Positions 15,989 through 23,318 of a DNA stretch of 32,934 nucleotides are shown in pieces. Numbering within the stretch: position 1 is the first letter of the stretch; every line of letters starts with the position of its first letter. Position numbers and translations under genes: made by a program. The notes beneath the pieces are model-generated. The model saw nothing but the letters and a program-made list of their open reading frames with translations, was not told the origin of the DNA and did no database searches. Origin of the DNA: Nocardioides stalactiti (GTDB taxonomy: Bacteria > Actinomycetota > Actinomycetes > Propionibacteriales > Nocardioidaceae); the NCBI RefSeq assembly GCF_014180715.1, contig NZ_JACEFC010000043.1:1-32934 (forward strand), in the 5' to 3' direction.

Positions 15989-16360
15989 ATGGTGCTCAGC
16001 GGCCCGGAGGTCCTGGTCCCGGACCGAGCGAGGTGGCGGGCCTGGCTGGTCGAGCACCACGCCGACAAGACAGCGGCGTGGCTGATCCTCACCAAGAAGG
16101 GCGGCACCGTGACCGCCCTGACCTACGAGGAGGCCGTCCTCGAGGCCCTCTGCTTCGGCTGGATCGACGGCCAGGGCCGCGGACGGGACGCGGAGACGAC
16201 CTTCATCCGGTTCACCCCGCGGGGGCCCCGGAGCAAGTGGTCGCCCTCCAACCTCGCCCGGGTCGCGCTGCTCGAGAGCGAGGGTCTGATGACCGACGCC
16301 GGTCGCGCGGCGGTCGATGCCGCCAAGGCCGACGGCCGCTGGGCCGCGGCAGGCGGCTAG
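15989..16360 (+). CDS. YdeI/OmdA-like protein, C-terminally short
   Basis: A 123-residue protein. It aligns from memory to the N-terminal part of YdeI/OmpD-associated proteins: RARWRAWLVEHHADKTAAWL, YEEAVLEALCFGWIDGQ and FTPRGPRSKWSPSNLAR are the family's best conserved segments. Family members usually run to about 190 residues; this one stops right after AAKADGRWAAAGG, where relatives continue with the helical C-terminal domain. No continuation was seen in the other plus frames before the hairpin at 16363. It could be a naturally short form or a decayed gene. The ATG starts four bases after the stop of the propeller gene, so it may share that transcript. Function in actinobacteria unknown. 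Confidence 0.75.
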   Translation: MVLSGPEVLVPDRARWRAWLVEHHADKTAAWLILTKKGGTVTALTYEEAVLEALCFGWIDGQGRGRDAETTFIRFTPRGPRSKWSPSNLARVALLESEGLMTDAGRAAVDAAKADGRWAAAGG

Positions 16361-16362
16361 GA

Positions 16363-16387
16363 CGTCGCGCCCGGCGAGGGCGCGACG
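16363..16387. terminator. Hairpin terminator between convergent genes
   Basis: CGTCGCGCCC (16363-16372) and GGGCGCGACG (16378-16387) form a perfect 10-bp stem with a 5-base loop, three bases after the YdeI-like stop and 30 bases before the stop of the convergent XRE gene. No T tract follows, which is common in high-GC actinobacteria. Confidence 0.65.
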
Positions 16388-16416
16388 ATCGGGCCCTGCC
16401 GGTCCGCCCCCGCAGG

Positions 16417-17196
16417 TCACGTGCCGTGGAGCACACTCCGCGTCGCGTCGTCGGCCGGGTAGAACGCCTCGATCGCGAGCTCGGACAGGGTGACCTCGCG
16501 CGGCGTGCCGAAGACGGTCGTGGTCGAGATCAGCGACAGCACCTGGTCACCGGCCCGCAGCTGCAGGGGTACGACGAGGAGCGCGGACGCGGGCACCAGG
16601 TCCAGGTCGCCGGCGACCTCGGTGGCGAGCGCGCCGAGGAACGGGTCGCCGGTGGCGTGGTGCTCCTGCCGGAGCCGCGAGGCGAGCGCGGCGCGCCACT
16701 CGTCGAGGTTGACGATCCGCGCCCCGAGGCCCTCCGGGTGGACCGACAGCCGGATCACGTTGATCGGCGGCTCGAGGAGCTCGGCCGGGATCCCGTCGAG
16801 GAGGGCGAACGCCGCGTCGTTGGCTGCCACCAGCTCCCAGTGCCGGTCGATCACCAGCGCCGGGTAGGGCAGGTGCGCCTGGAGGATCGCCTCGATCGCG
16901 GCGTTTGCCTCGGCCATCGGCGGGTCGGTGAGGGCGTGCTCGGGATGGGCCGGTGCGAAGCCGCCCGCCAGGAGCACCCTGTTCTGCTCACGCAGCGGCA
17001 CGTCGAGGTGGTGACACAGCCGCAGGATCATCGCGCTCGTCGGCTGCGACCGCCCGGTCTCCACATAGCTGAGGTGCCGGGTGGAGACGTCGGCACGGTT
17101 CGCGAGATCGAGCTGGGACAGGTGGCGCCGCTGCCGCCACTCACGCAGCAGGTCGCCCACCCCGGGGTCGGGCACAGCGGACAGCGTCGCGGTCAT
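16417..17196 (-). CDS. XRE-family regulator with MmyB-like ligand-binding domain
   Basis: A 259-residue transcription factor. The N-terminal helix-turn-helix (about residues 14-68) reads LLREWRQRRHLSQLDLANRADVSTRHLSYVETGRSQPT in outline, the standard form for this actinobacterial group. The C-terminal part (about 95-250), with YPALVIDRHWELVAANDAAFALL and NVIRLSVHPEGL, is the MmyB-like PAS-type domain that binds a small, often fatty-acid-like ligand. It is divergent from a DUF1330 gene, with a 17-bp palindrome between the two start codons. Such regulators commonly control their divergent neighbour, so autoregulation and control of the DUF1330 gene are inferred. Confidence 0.9.
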   Translation of the reverse strand: MTATLSAVPDPGVGDLLREWRQRRHLSQLDLANRADVSTRHLSYVETGRSQPTSAMILRLCHHLDVPLREQNRVLLAGGFAPAHPEHALTDPPMAEANAAIEAILQAHLPYPALVIDRHWELVAANDAAFALLDGIPAELLEPPINVIRLSVHPEGLGARIVNLDEWRAALASRLRQEHHATGDPFLGALATEVAGDLDLVPASALLVVPLQLRAGDQVLSLISTTTVFGTPREVTLSELAIEAFYPADDATRSVLHGT

Positions 17197-17231
17197 GGGG
17201 CCGACGCTAGCCCCGGGAGGTACGTGCGCCC

Positions 17232-17248
17232 ATGACCTCCGAGGTCAT
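17232..17248. promoter_or_regulatory. Palindromic operator candidate
   Basis: ATGACCTCCGAGGTCAT is a perfect palindrome around a central C, located between the divergent XRE regulator and DUF1330 gene. Extra GACCTC half-sites follow at about 17250-17262. It is the obvious binding-site candidate for the XRE regulator, but no protein-DNA evidence exists here. Confidence 0.5.
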
Positions 17249-17311
17249 CGACCTCGACCTCCGACCCGCGATGTGATCTCCGGGTCCAGCACCGACGAGA
17301 GGAGCAGCACC

Positions 17312-17659
17312 ATGACGAACAAGCTGAAGGCCTACGCCATCGCCTACCTCCGCGAGGTCGACCTCGGCGCGGAGATCGCCGAGTACATCGAGCGGATCGA
17401 CGAGACCCTGGCGCCGTACGGCGGGCACTTCCTCGTGCACGGCGGGGAGCTCACCCCGGCCGAGGGGACCTGGGACGGGGCGATCGTGATCATCGAGTTC
17501 CCGTCGACCGACGCCGTGCGCGAGTGGTACGACTCCCCCGCCTACCAGGCGATCCTGCCGCTGCGCACCGAGCACTCGCAGTCGATCGCTGCGATGGTCG
17601 AGGGCGTGCCGACGGGCTATCGCGCGGTCGACAAGCTCGCCACGCTGCTCGCCGGCTGA
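17312..17659 (+). CDS. DUF1330 family protein
   Basis: A 115-residue protein of the ferredoxin-like alpha/beta-barrel dimer class. The DUF1330 pattern is visible: AYAIAYLREVD at the start, YGGHFLVHGGE in the middle, and IIEFPSTDAVREWYDSPAYQ with the conserved W-Y-x-S-x-x-Y. Length is slightly above the usual 95-100. ATG at 17312 is preceded by GAGAGGAG; the longer open frame upstream is not supported. The biochemical role of the family is unknown. The neighbouring XRE/MmyB gene and shared palindrome suggest induction by that regulator's ligand. Confidence 0.86.
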   Translation: MTNKLKAYAIAYLREVDLGAEIAEYIERIDETLAPYGGHFLVHGGELTPAEGTWDGAIVIIEFPSTDAVREWYDSPAYQAILPLRTEHSQSIAAMVEGVPTGYRAVDKLATLLAG

Positions 17660-17668
17660 ACCGGGCCG

Positions 17669-18490
17669 CTACCGCCGTGCCAGGTAGGCGAGCTGGGCGC
17701 GGACCGACCACTCCGCCGCGCCCCACAGCGACTCGTCGACGTCGGAGTAGACGACCTCGACGACCTCACGCGGCAGGGTCGGGTGCTCGGCGACGTCGGC
17801 CGGCAGGTCGGCGGGCGCCCGGCCCAGTCGCGTGAGCGCCGCCTCGACCTGGGCGAGCCGCTCGCGGCGGTGGACGACGTAGTGGTCGAGGACCGCGGCC
17901 GCGTCGGGGAGCACCGGCCCGTGCGCCGGCCACAGCGCCGCCACCCGGCCCTCGGTGACCAGCGACCGCATCTTCGCGAGGGACGCGAAGTAGCCGCCGA
18001 GGTCGCCGTCGGGGTGGACGATCACGGTCGTCCCCCGCCCGAGGACCATGTCACCCGTCAGCAGCGCGCGGTCGGCGTCGTTGACCAGCGAGATCGAGTC
18101 GGCGGTGTGGCCCGGCGTGGTCAGCACCTCGACCCGCAGCCCGTCGACCTCGAGCACCTCGCCGTCGTGCAGGGGGTCGGCCCGCCAGCACTGGTCGGGG
18201 TCGAGCCCGCGCACGCCGCAGCCCATCCTCTCGGCGAACGAGCGGGCCGCCTCGGTGTGGTCGTGGTGGTGGTGGGTCACGACGACCGCCTCCACCTCAC
18301 CGGCCACCTCGGCGACCGCGTCGAGGTGGCCGTCGTCGAGCGGGCCCGGGTCGACGACGACCGACCGCCGGGCGCCGGGCTCGCGCAGCACCCAGGTGTT
18401 GGTGCCGTCGAGCGTCATGATCCCGGGGTTGGGTGCGAGCAGGCAGCGACCGCGGTCGCCGTACGCGCCTCCGTCCCAGGACTCGGTCAC
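17669..18490 (-). CDS. MBL-fold metallo-hydrolase (Rv3677c-like)
   Basis: A 273-residue hydrolase of the LACTB2-like metallo-beta-lactamase group. THHHHDH at residues 72-78 gives the HxHxDH motif; TTPGHTADS, TGDMVLG and PAHGP provide the later ligands. The N-terminal NPGIMTLDGTNTWVL is typical of this subgroup, and a short winged-helix-like C-terminal tail ends in the family manner. The GTG start lies three bases after the stop of the upstream Nudix gene, so DUF4177, RidA-like, Nudix and MBL genes form one tight unit. This is the gene order around Rv3677c/Rv3678c. Substrate unknown; an RNase-like or thioester hydrolase activity is possible. Confidence 0.88.
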   Translation of the reverse strand: MTESWDGGAYGDRGRCLLAPNPGIMTLDGTNTWVLREPGARRSVVVDPGPLDDGHLDAVAEVAGEVEAVVVTHHHHDHTEAARSFAERMGCGVRGLDPDQCWRADPLHDGEVLEVDGLRVEVLTTPGHTADSISLVNDADRALLTGDMVLGRGTTVIVHPDGDLGGYFASLAKMRSLVTEGRVAALWPAHGPVLPDAAAVLDHYVVHRRERLAQVEAALTRLGRAPADLPADVAEHPTLPREVVEVVYSDVDESLWGAAEWSVRAQLAYLARR

Positions 18491-18493
18491 GGC

Positions 18494-19363
18494 TCAGGCC
18501 CTCCGCGCCGCCACCAGCGACCGTAGGTCGTCGGGCATCGACAGCGTCCAACCCTCGCCGAGTGCCTCGACGGTCGGGGTGAACATCTCCACCGTGCGGT
18601 CGGAGGCGGCCGCGACGACCGCATCGACCGTCGGGTGCTGTCCGACCTCCAGACACGTGAGGTACGTCGGCGGCAGCATCGCGAGCGAGCCCCGGTCGGC
18701 GCTGTCGGCCGCCTCCAGCGCCGGCAGCCAGACGACCTCGGAGGACTCCGTGGAGACGTCGCGCGTGCGCTGGCCCTCGGGCAGCAGCGCGACGAAGAAC
18801 CAGGTGCGGTAGCGCTTCGGCTCGAAGACGGGCGTCAGCCAGCCGGCCCAGGTGCCGAGGAGGTCGGTCCGCAGGACCAGGCCGCGCCGCTTGAGGAACT
18901 CGGTCATGGAGAGCTCGCGCGACACCAACGCCTCGCGGTCTGCCTCCCACTCGGCTCCGGTCGTGTCCGCCACGACGGTGTCGGCGGACTCACCCGCCAG
19001 GAGCACCCCCGACTCCTCGAACGTCTCGCGCACGGCGGCGCACACCAGCGCGCGGGCGACGTCCTCGTCCGCGCCGAGCCGCGCCGCCCACTCGGTCGGC
19101 GGCGGTCCCGCCCAGGCGACCTCGGCGTCGTGGTCGCGCGGGTCCACCCCCCCGCCGGGGAAGACGCACATGCCACCGGCGAAGTCCATCGTCACGTGGC
19201 GGCGCAGCAGGTAGACCTCGGGGGCTCCGTCGACGCCCGGCCGCATCAGGACGACGGTCGCGGCGTTGCGCGGCTCCGCCGCCTCCCGGGTGCCGGCGTC
19301 GTACTCACGCGAGAGCTCGACGAACTGCTCCGGCAGCGGGACAGGCGGCAGCGGGATCCTCAC
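18494..19363 (-). CDS. Nudix hydrolase with a split Nudix box (NUDT19-like)
   Basis: A 289-residue Nudix protein. The glycine pair and following DP lie at about residues 70-75 (FPGGGVDPRD), while the catalytic REXXEESG comes only at 112-119 (RETFEESGV), after an insertion of about 30 residues. This layout is known for the NUDT19-type CoA/acyl-CoA diphosphatases, so a similar activity is plausible. The GTG at 19363 overlaps the RidA-like stop as GTGA; the open frame extends upstream, but only antisense-like sequence would be added. It is followed by the MBL gene after three bases. Confidence 0.84.
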   Translation of the reverse strand: MRIPLPPVPLPEQFVELSREYDAGTREAAEPRNAATVVLMRPGVDGAPEVYLLRRHVTMDFAGGMCVFPGGGVDPRDHDAEVAWAGPPPTEWAARLGADEDVARALVCAAVRETFEESGVLLAGESADTVVADTTGAEWEADREALVSRELSMTEFLKRRGLVLRTDLLGTWAGWLTPVFEPKRYRTWFFVALLPEGQRTRDVSTESSEVVWLPALEAADSADRGSLAMLPPTYLTCLEVGQHPTVDAVVAAASDRTVEMFTPTVEALGEGWTLSMPDDLRSLVAARRA

Positions 19364-19821
19364 GACACGATCTCCGCGACGACCTCGACCTCGACCGGGG
19401 CGTCGAGCGGCAGCACCGGCACGCCCACCGCCGAACGGGCGTGCACCCCGAGGTCGCCGAAGACCGTGCCGAACAGCTCGGAGGCGCCGTTGGCGACCTT
19501 GGGCTGCCCGGTGAAGCCGGGGTCGGAGGCGACGAACGCGACGACCTTCACGATCCGCACCTGCGCGAGGTCCTCGACCTGCGAACGGATCGCGGCGATC
19601 GCGTTGAGCGCGCACTGCTGGGCGCAGGCGGTCGCCTCCTCCTCCGTGACACCGTCGCCGACCTTGCCGGTCGCGATGAGGGCGCCGTCCTTCATCGGGA
19701 GCTGCCCGGCGGTGTAGACGTAGGACCCCGAGCGCACCGCAGGGACGTAGGCCGCCACCGGCGGCACCACGTCGGGGACGCTGAGACCGAGCTCGGCGAG
19801 CCGCTCCTCGGGGGTGCTCAC
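19360..19821 (-). CDS. RidA/YjgF/L-PSP family protein (Rv3678c-like)
   Basis: A 153-residue Rid-family protein. It carries YVYTAGQLPM (about 35-43), a helix with CAQQCALNAIAAI (66-78), and ARSAVGVPVLPLDAPVEVEVV, where Arg129 is at the position of the catalytic Arg of RidA enamine/imine deaminases and the final Glu residues are also kept. The AVGV in place of the CVEV of classical RidA marks the actinobacterial subgroup, so deaminase activity is possible but not certain. GTG at 19821 was chosen from family length (about 150); it sits one base after the DUF4177 stop. Second gene of a four-gene unit. Confidence 0.86.
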   Translation of the reverse strand: MSTPEERLAELGLSVPDVVPPVAAYVPAVRSGSYVYTAGQLPMKDGALIATGKVGDGVTEEEATACAQQCALNAIAAIRSQVEDLAQVRIVKVVAFVASDPGFTGQPKVANGASELFGTVFGDLGVHARSAVGVPVLPLDAPVEVEVVAEIVS

Positions 19822-19822
19822 C

Positions 19823-19978
19823 TCAGGCCTCGGCAGGGCGCTTGAAGTACGCGATGTCGTTGCCGCTGGTGCCGGGGACGAGGGTGACGAGCTCCCAGCC
19901 GTCCTGGCCGAAGTTGTTGAGGATCTGCGCCGCGACATGGTTGAGGACGGGCGCCACCTGGTACTCCCACTTGGTCAT
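19823..19978 (-). CDS. DUF4177 microprotein, 51 aa
   Basis: A very short gene: ATG at 19978, TGA at 19823-19825. The peptide begins MTKWEYQVAPVL, has FGQDGWELVTLVPG in the centre and ends YFKRPAEA. The W-E-Y start and the D-G-W-E-L-V core followed by a K-R end are diagnostic of DUF4177. It is the first gene of the RidA/Nudix/MBL unit, ending one base before the RidA-like start. M. tuberculosis has an equally short gene, Rv3678A, at this place (from memory). Function unknown; it may form a small oligomer. Confidence 0.88.
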   Translation of the reverse strand: MTKWEYQVAPVLNHVAAQILNNFGQDGWELVTLVPGTSGNDIAYFKRPAEA

Positions 19979-20054
19979 GGCTCGCACCCTACTCAGCGGC
20001 CCGCGAGCGTCCGCACCGAGTGGGCCCGGTCACACGCTGTGCCACCATGCGCGG

Positions 20055-20468
20055 GTGAGTCTCGACAACGCCGTCTGGTTGCTGACCGGGTTGGCCGCGG
20101 TCGTCGTACTCCTCACCAGGATGCGACTGTCCTCGGAGCAGTCCCAGTCGGGGCACGCCCTCGTGCCCCTCGCCATCGTCAACGCCCACACGGTGATCGG
20201 GGTGCTCGCCCTCGCCGTGTGGATCTTCTACCTGACCTCGCCCGACGACCTGGTGGGGCTGCTCGCGCTGCTGGCCTGGTGGGTCGAGGTCGTGCTGGGG
20301 ATCCTGATCCTCCTCCGCTGGCTGTCGCGCGGGGGCAAGCACGCGGCCGACACCACGGGGGACAGCTGGGCCGAAGGACCCGCCCTGTCGATCCTCGGTC
20401 ACGTCGGGATGCTGCTGGGGATCTCGTTCTTCACCTGGATCGTGCTGGCGGACAAGCTCGTCACCTGA
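20055..20468 (+). CDS. Small multi-pass membrane protein, hypothetical
   Basis: A 137-residue protein with about four membrane helices: residues 5-20, 36-58, 62-86 and 112-133. The loops contain RMRLSSEQSQSGH and RGGKHAADTTGDSWAEGP. I do not recognise a family. The GTG at 20055 is assigned from where the hydrophobic region begins. It lies divergent from the DUF4177 gene and 26 bp before the first GET3-like ATPase, with which it is likely cotranscribed, so a link to those ATPases is possible but speculative. Confidence 0.7.
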   Translation: MSLDNAVWLLTGLAAVVVLLTRMRLSSEQSQSGHALVPLAIVNAHTVIGVLALAVWIFYLTSPDDLVGLLALLAWWVEVVLGILILLRWLSRGGKHAADTTGDSWAEGPALSILGHVGMLLGISFFTWIVLADKLVT

Positions 20469-20494
20469 TCGTTGGCGCTCGCTACGCTGCAGTG

Positions 20495-21511
20495 GTGAGT
20501 GACTGGTCAGAAGCGCGCCTGCACGTGGTGACGGGCAAGGGCGGTACCGGCAAGTCGACCGTCGCGTCCGCCTTGGCGCTGGCGCTGGCCCACCGGGGCA
20601 AGAACGTGCTGCTCTGCGAGGTCGAGGGGCGCCAGGGCATCGCGCGGATGTTCGACGTCGATCCGCTGCCGTACGGCGAACGGCGGCTGACGACCGGGCT
20701 CCCGGACCATGACGACACCGGCGGCGGCAAGGAGACTCTCGGCAGGGTCCACGCGCTCCACATCGATGCCGAGTCGGCGCTCCTGGAGTACCTCGACATG
20801 TACTACCGGCTCGGGCGCGCAGGCAAGGCGCTCGACCGGTTCGGCGTCATCGAGTTCGCCACCACCATCGCGCCCGGTGTCCGCGACGTCCTCCTGAGCG
20901 GCAAGGTCTACGAGGCGGTCGAGCGCAACAGCCGCAACAAGGGCGCCATCGACTACGACGCGATCGTCCTGGACGCACCCCCGACCGGCCGGATCACCCA
21001 GTTCCTCAACGTCGGCGGCGAAGTCGGCGGGTTGGCGAAGGTCGGGCCGATCAAGACCCAGTCCGACACGATGATGAAGCTCTTCCAGTCGCCGCGAACC
21101 GCGATCCACCTGGTCACGCTGCTGGAGGAGATGCCGGTGCAGGAGACCATCGACGGCATCGCGGAGCTTCGCCGCGAGAAGCTCCCGGTCGGCGGCGTGG
21201 TCGTCAACCTGGTCCGCCCGCGCGACCTCTCCGACGACGACCTCGCCGCGGCCCGCGCCGGCACGCTCGACCGCGAGCAGATCGAGTCCGAGCTGAAGGC
21301 GGGCGGCATCGAGGTGACGCCGACGCTCATCGACGGCCTGTTCCACGAGGCCCGGGAGCACGCGGAGCGGCGCGCGCTCGAGGACGAGCAGCTGGCCGTC
21401 GTCCGCGGCCTCGGCGTCCCGACCTACGAGCTGCCGCGGATGGCCGGCGGTGTCGATCTCGGCGCGCTCTACGAGCTCGCCGGACTCCTGCGCGAACAAG
21501 GGATGGCATAA
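20495..21511 (+). CDS. GET3/ArsA-like ATPase A (Rv3679/BagA-like)
   Basis: A 338-residue SIMIBI-class ATPase, close to the 340 of Rv3679. The deviant Walker A is GKGGTGKST (14-22) with the signature Lys of ArsA/GET3/MinD proteins; DAPPTGR is the switch II region. GTG at 20495 fits the family start; an in-frame GTG is also present three bases earlier. The next gene is its partner, three bases away. In mycobacteria the two subunits (called BagA and BagB) form a complex linked to stress survival, by my recollection. Arsenite export is unlikely since no Cys-rich metal site or ArsB is seen. Confidence 0.9.
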   Translation: MSDWSEARLHVVTGKGGTGKSTVASALALALAHRGKNVLLCEVEGRQGIARMFDVDPLPYGERRLTTGLPDHDDTGGGKETLGRVHALHIDAESALLEYLDMYYRLGRAGKALDRFGVIEFATTIAPGVRDVLLSGKVYEAVERNSRNKGAIDYDAIVLDAPPTGRITQFLNVGGEVGGLAKVGPIKTQSDTMMKLFQSPRTAIHLVTLLEEMPVQETIDGIAELRREKLPVGGVVVNLVRPRDLSDDDLAAARAGTLDREQIESELKAGGIEVTPTLIDGLFHEAREHAERRALEDEQLAVVRGLGVPTYELPRMAGGVDLGALYELAGLLREQGMA

Positions 21512-21514
21512 GCG

Positions 21515-22702
21515 ATGGCACGCCGTACGACGGAGCACCAGACCCGCGTCGGACCGACGTCGCCGAGGGCCCGCCGGGCCGGCGCGCTCGACGTCGACGC
21601 GCTGCTCGCCGACCAGCGGACCGGCATCATCGTCTGCTGCGGATCCGGCGGGGTGGGCAAGACGACCTCCGCGGCCGCGCTCGCGCTGCGCGCCGCGGAG
21701 CAGGGACGCAAGGTCGTGGTGCTGACGATCGACCCGGCCCGCCGACTCGCCCAGTCGATGGGGATCGAGGCGCTGGACAACACCCCGCGCCCGGTCACGG
21801 GCGTCCAGGGCAGCGGCCGGCTCGACGCGATGATGCTCGACATGAAGCGCACCTTCGACGAGGTGGTCGTGGCGCAGGCCAGCCCGGAGAAGGCGAAGCA
21901 GATCCTGGCCAACCCGTTCTACATCGCGCTGTCGAGCTCGTTCGCGGGCACGCAGGAGTACATGGCGATGGAGAAGCTCGGCCAGATCCACCGGGACGCC
22001 AAGAAGACAGGCGACTACGACCTGATCGTGGTCGACACCCCGCCGTCGCGATCGGCGCTGGACTTCCTCGACGCCCCCGAGCGGCTCTCCAGCTTCCTCG
22101 ACGGCAGGTTCGTGCGACTGATGCTCGCTCCGGCCCGCGGACCCGCGAAGCTGATGACGGCGGGGTTCGGCCTGATCACGAACGCCATGACCAAGATCCT
22201 CGGCGCGCAGTTCCTCAAGGACCTGCAGACGTTCATCACCGCGCTGGACACGGTGTTCGGTGGCTTCCGCCAGCGGGCGCAGCAGACCTACTCGCTGCTC
22301 CAGGCCGACGGAACCGCCTTCCTCGTGGTGGCGGCGCCCGAGCCGGACGCCCTGCGCGAGGCGGCGTACTTCGTCGAGCGGCTCAGCGAGGACGGGATGC
22401 CGCTGGCGGGGCTCATCGTCAACCGCGCGAGCCCGGCACCGGAGAGCAGCCTGGCCGCCGAGGAGGCACTCGCGGGCGCCGGACGGCTCCGTCGCGACGG
22501 CAACGGAGCAACCGCCGCCGGGCTGCTCCGACTGCACGCCGACCAGGTCCGGCTCGTCGAGCGCGAGCACGGGCTGCGCGAGCGCTTCGCGACGGCGCAC
22601 CCGCAGGTGCCGACCGCCGTCGTACCGGCGCTCGCCGGGGACGTCCACGACCTCGAGGGCCTGCGCCGGATCGGCGGGCTCCTCGCCGAGGCGGGCCGTT
22701 AG
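21515..22702 (+). CDS. GET3/ArsA-like ATPase B (Rv3680/BagB-like)
   Basis: A 395-residue partner ATPase. Walker A is GSGGVGKTT (43-51): the signature Lys of the deviant P-loop is replaced by Ser while the catalytic Lys-Thr remains. LTIDPARRLAQSMG follows the P-loop as in GET3, and DTPPSRSALDFLDAPERL is the switch II region. A basic N-terminal extension of about 34 residues precedes the fold. Two consecutive membrane-seeking helices, AKLMTAGFGLITNAMTKIL in part, lie in the central helical domain that in GET3 holds client helices. It is encoded immediately after ATPase A; the two likely form a heterodimer. Client unknown. Confidence 0.9.
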   Translation: MARRTTEHQTRVGPTSPRARRAGALDVDALLADQRTGIIVCCGSGGVGKTTSAAALALRAAEQGRKVVVLTIDPARRLAQSMGIEALDNTPRPVTGVQGSGRLDAMMLDMKRTFDEVVVAQASPEKAKQILANPFYIALSSSFAGTQEYMAMEKLGQIHRDAKKTGDYDLIVVDTPPSRSALDFLDAPERLSSFLDGRFVRLMLAPARGPAKLMTAGFGLITNAMTKILGAQFLKDLQTFITALDTVFGGFRQRAQQTYSLLQADGTAFLVVAAPEPDALREAAYFVERLSEDGMPLAGLIVNRASPAPESSLAAEEALAGAGRLRRDGNGATAAGLLRLHADQVRLVEREHGLRERFATAHPQVPTAVVPALAGDVHDLEGLRRIGGLLAEAGR

Positions 22703-22775
22703 CCCACGCCGCTACGACGCGCCCCGGCCCGGGCGGTCAGCCCGGGCCGTCGGCACATCGTCGAACAGCGTCAGA

Positions 22776-23072
22776 TCAGGCGCTCGCCCTGGTCGTGACG
22801 GCAGCGATCTCGCGGTCACGGGCCGACTCGAGGACCTTGCGCCACGAGGCGTGCGGCTTGCGGCGCAGCAGCGCACGGCGCTCCCGCTCCGTCATACCGC
22901 CCCAGACACCCCACTCGATCTGGTTGTCGAGCGCCTCGGCGAGGCACTCGGTCCGCACCGGGCAACCGGCACAGACCTGCTTGGCCTTGTTCTGCTCAGC
23001 ACCGCGCACGAACAGCTGGTCCGGCTGCTCGGTCCGACAGGCTGCGCGAAGAGCCCAATCATCTACCCACAT
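22776..23072 (-). CDS. whiB4: WhiB-family iron-sulfur regulator, WhiB4-like
   Basis: A 98-residue WhiB protein. Four cluster cysteines are present: Cys12 (RAACRTE), and C-x2-C-x5-C in QVCAGCPVRTEC. The GVWGG turn is in EWGVWGGMTERERRAL, followed by a basic C-terminal DNA-binding segment RRKPHASWRK. WhiB4 of M. tuberculosis is a redox-sensitive regulator located between the GET3 pair and ponA2, just as here, which is the basis of the symbol. The ATG is preceded by GGGGA. It is convergent with the ATPases and divergent from the ponA2-like gene. Confidence 0.9.
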   Translation of the reverse strand: MWVDDWALRAACRTEQPDQLFVRGAEQNKAKQVCAGCPVRTECLAEALDNQIEWGVWGGMTERERRALLRRKPHASWRKVLESARDREIAAVTTRASA

Positions 23073-23318
23073 GAATTGTCCCCATCTTCTGAGGAGGGCG
23101 GCACCCCCACAGCGCCGCGAGTTCCTCCTCGTCCGAGTAAAGTAAAGGAGGTGGCTGGTCTAGCACATCACTCGTTGTGCGCAACCTGTCTAGTCACATT
23201 TCACTAGGCCGGGAGGACGAGCGGGCCTGGGACCGCCCAGGGCAAGGGCACGCAGGGGCCGCGACCACCGTGATTCGCCGACTCTGGGAGCGGCCCGGCC
23301 GTCACGTACGCTGACCGC
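23073..23318. promoter_or_regulatory. whiB4/ponA2 divergent intergenic region
   Basis: A 246-bp gap between divergent genes. It is locally AT-richer than the rest (around 23135-23205). An inverted repeat, CTAGT...ACTAG, spans 23190-23207 with 8 bases between arms. TTGCGC with TAGACC 16 bp away on the minus strand is a possible whiB4 promoter. No other structure was recognised and no sites are proven. Confidence 0.35.

Noticed and set aside
20507..22648. 713-codon minus-strand open frame opposite the ATPases
   Set aside because: No motif, and both GET3-like genes opposite are unmistakable.
20495..22702. Arsenite efflux ATPases
   Set aside because: No ArsB, no arsR and no arsenic-binding Cys set; the synteny points to the BagA/BagB-type pair.
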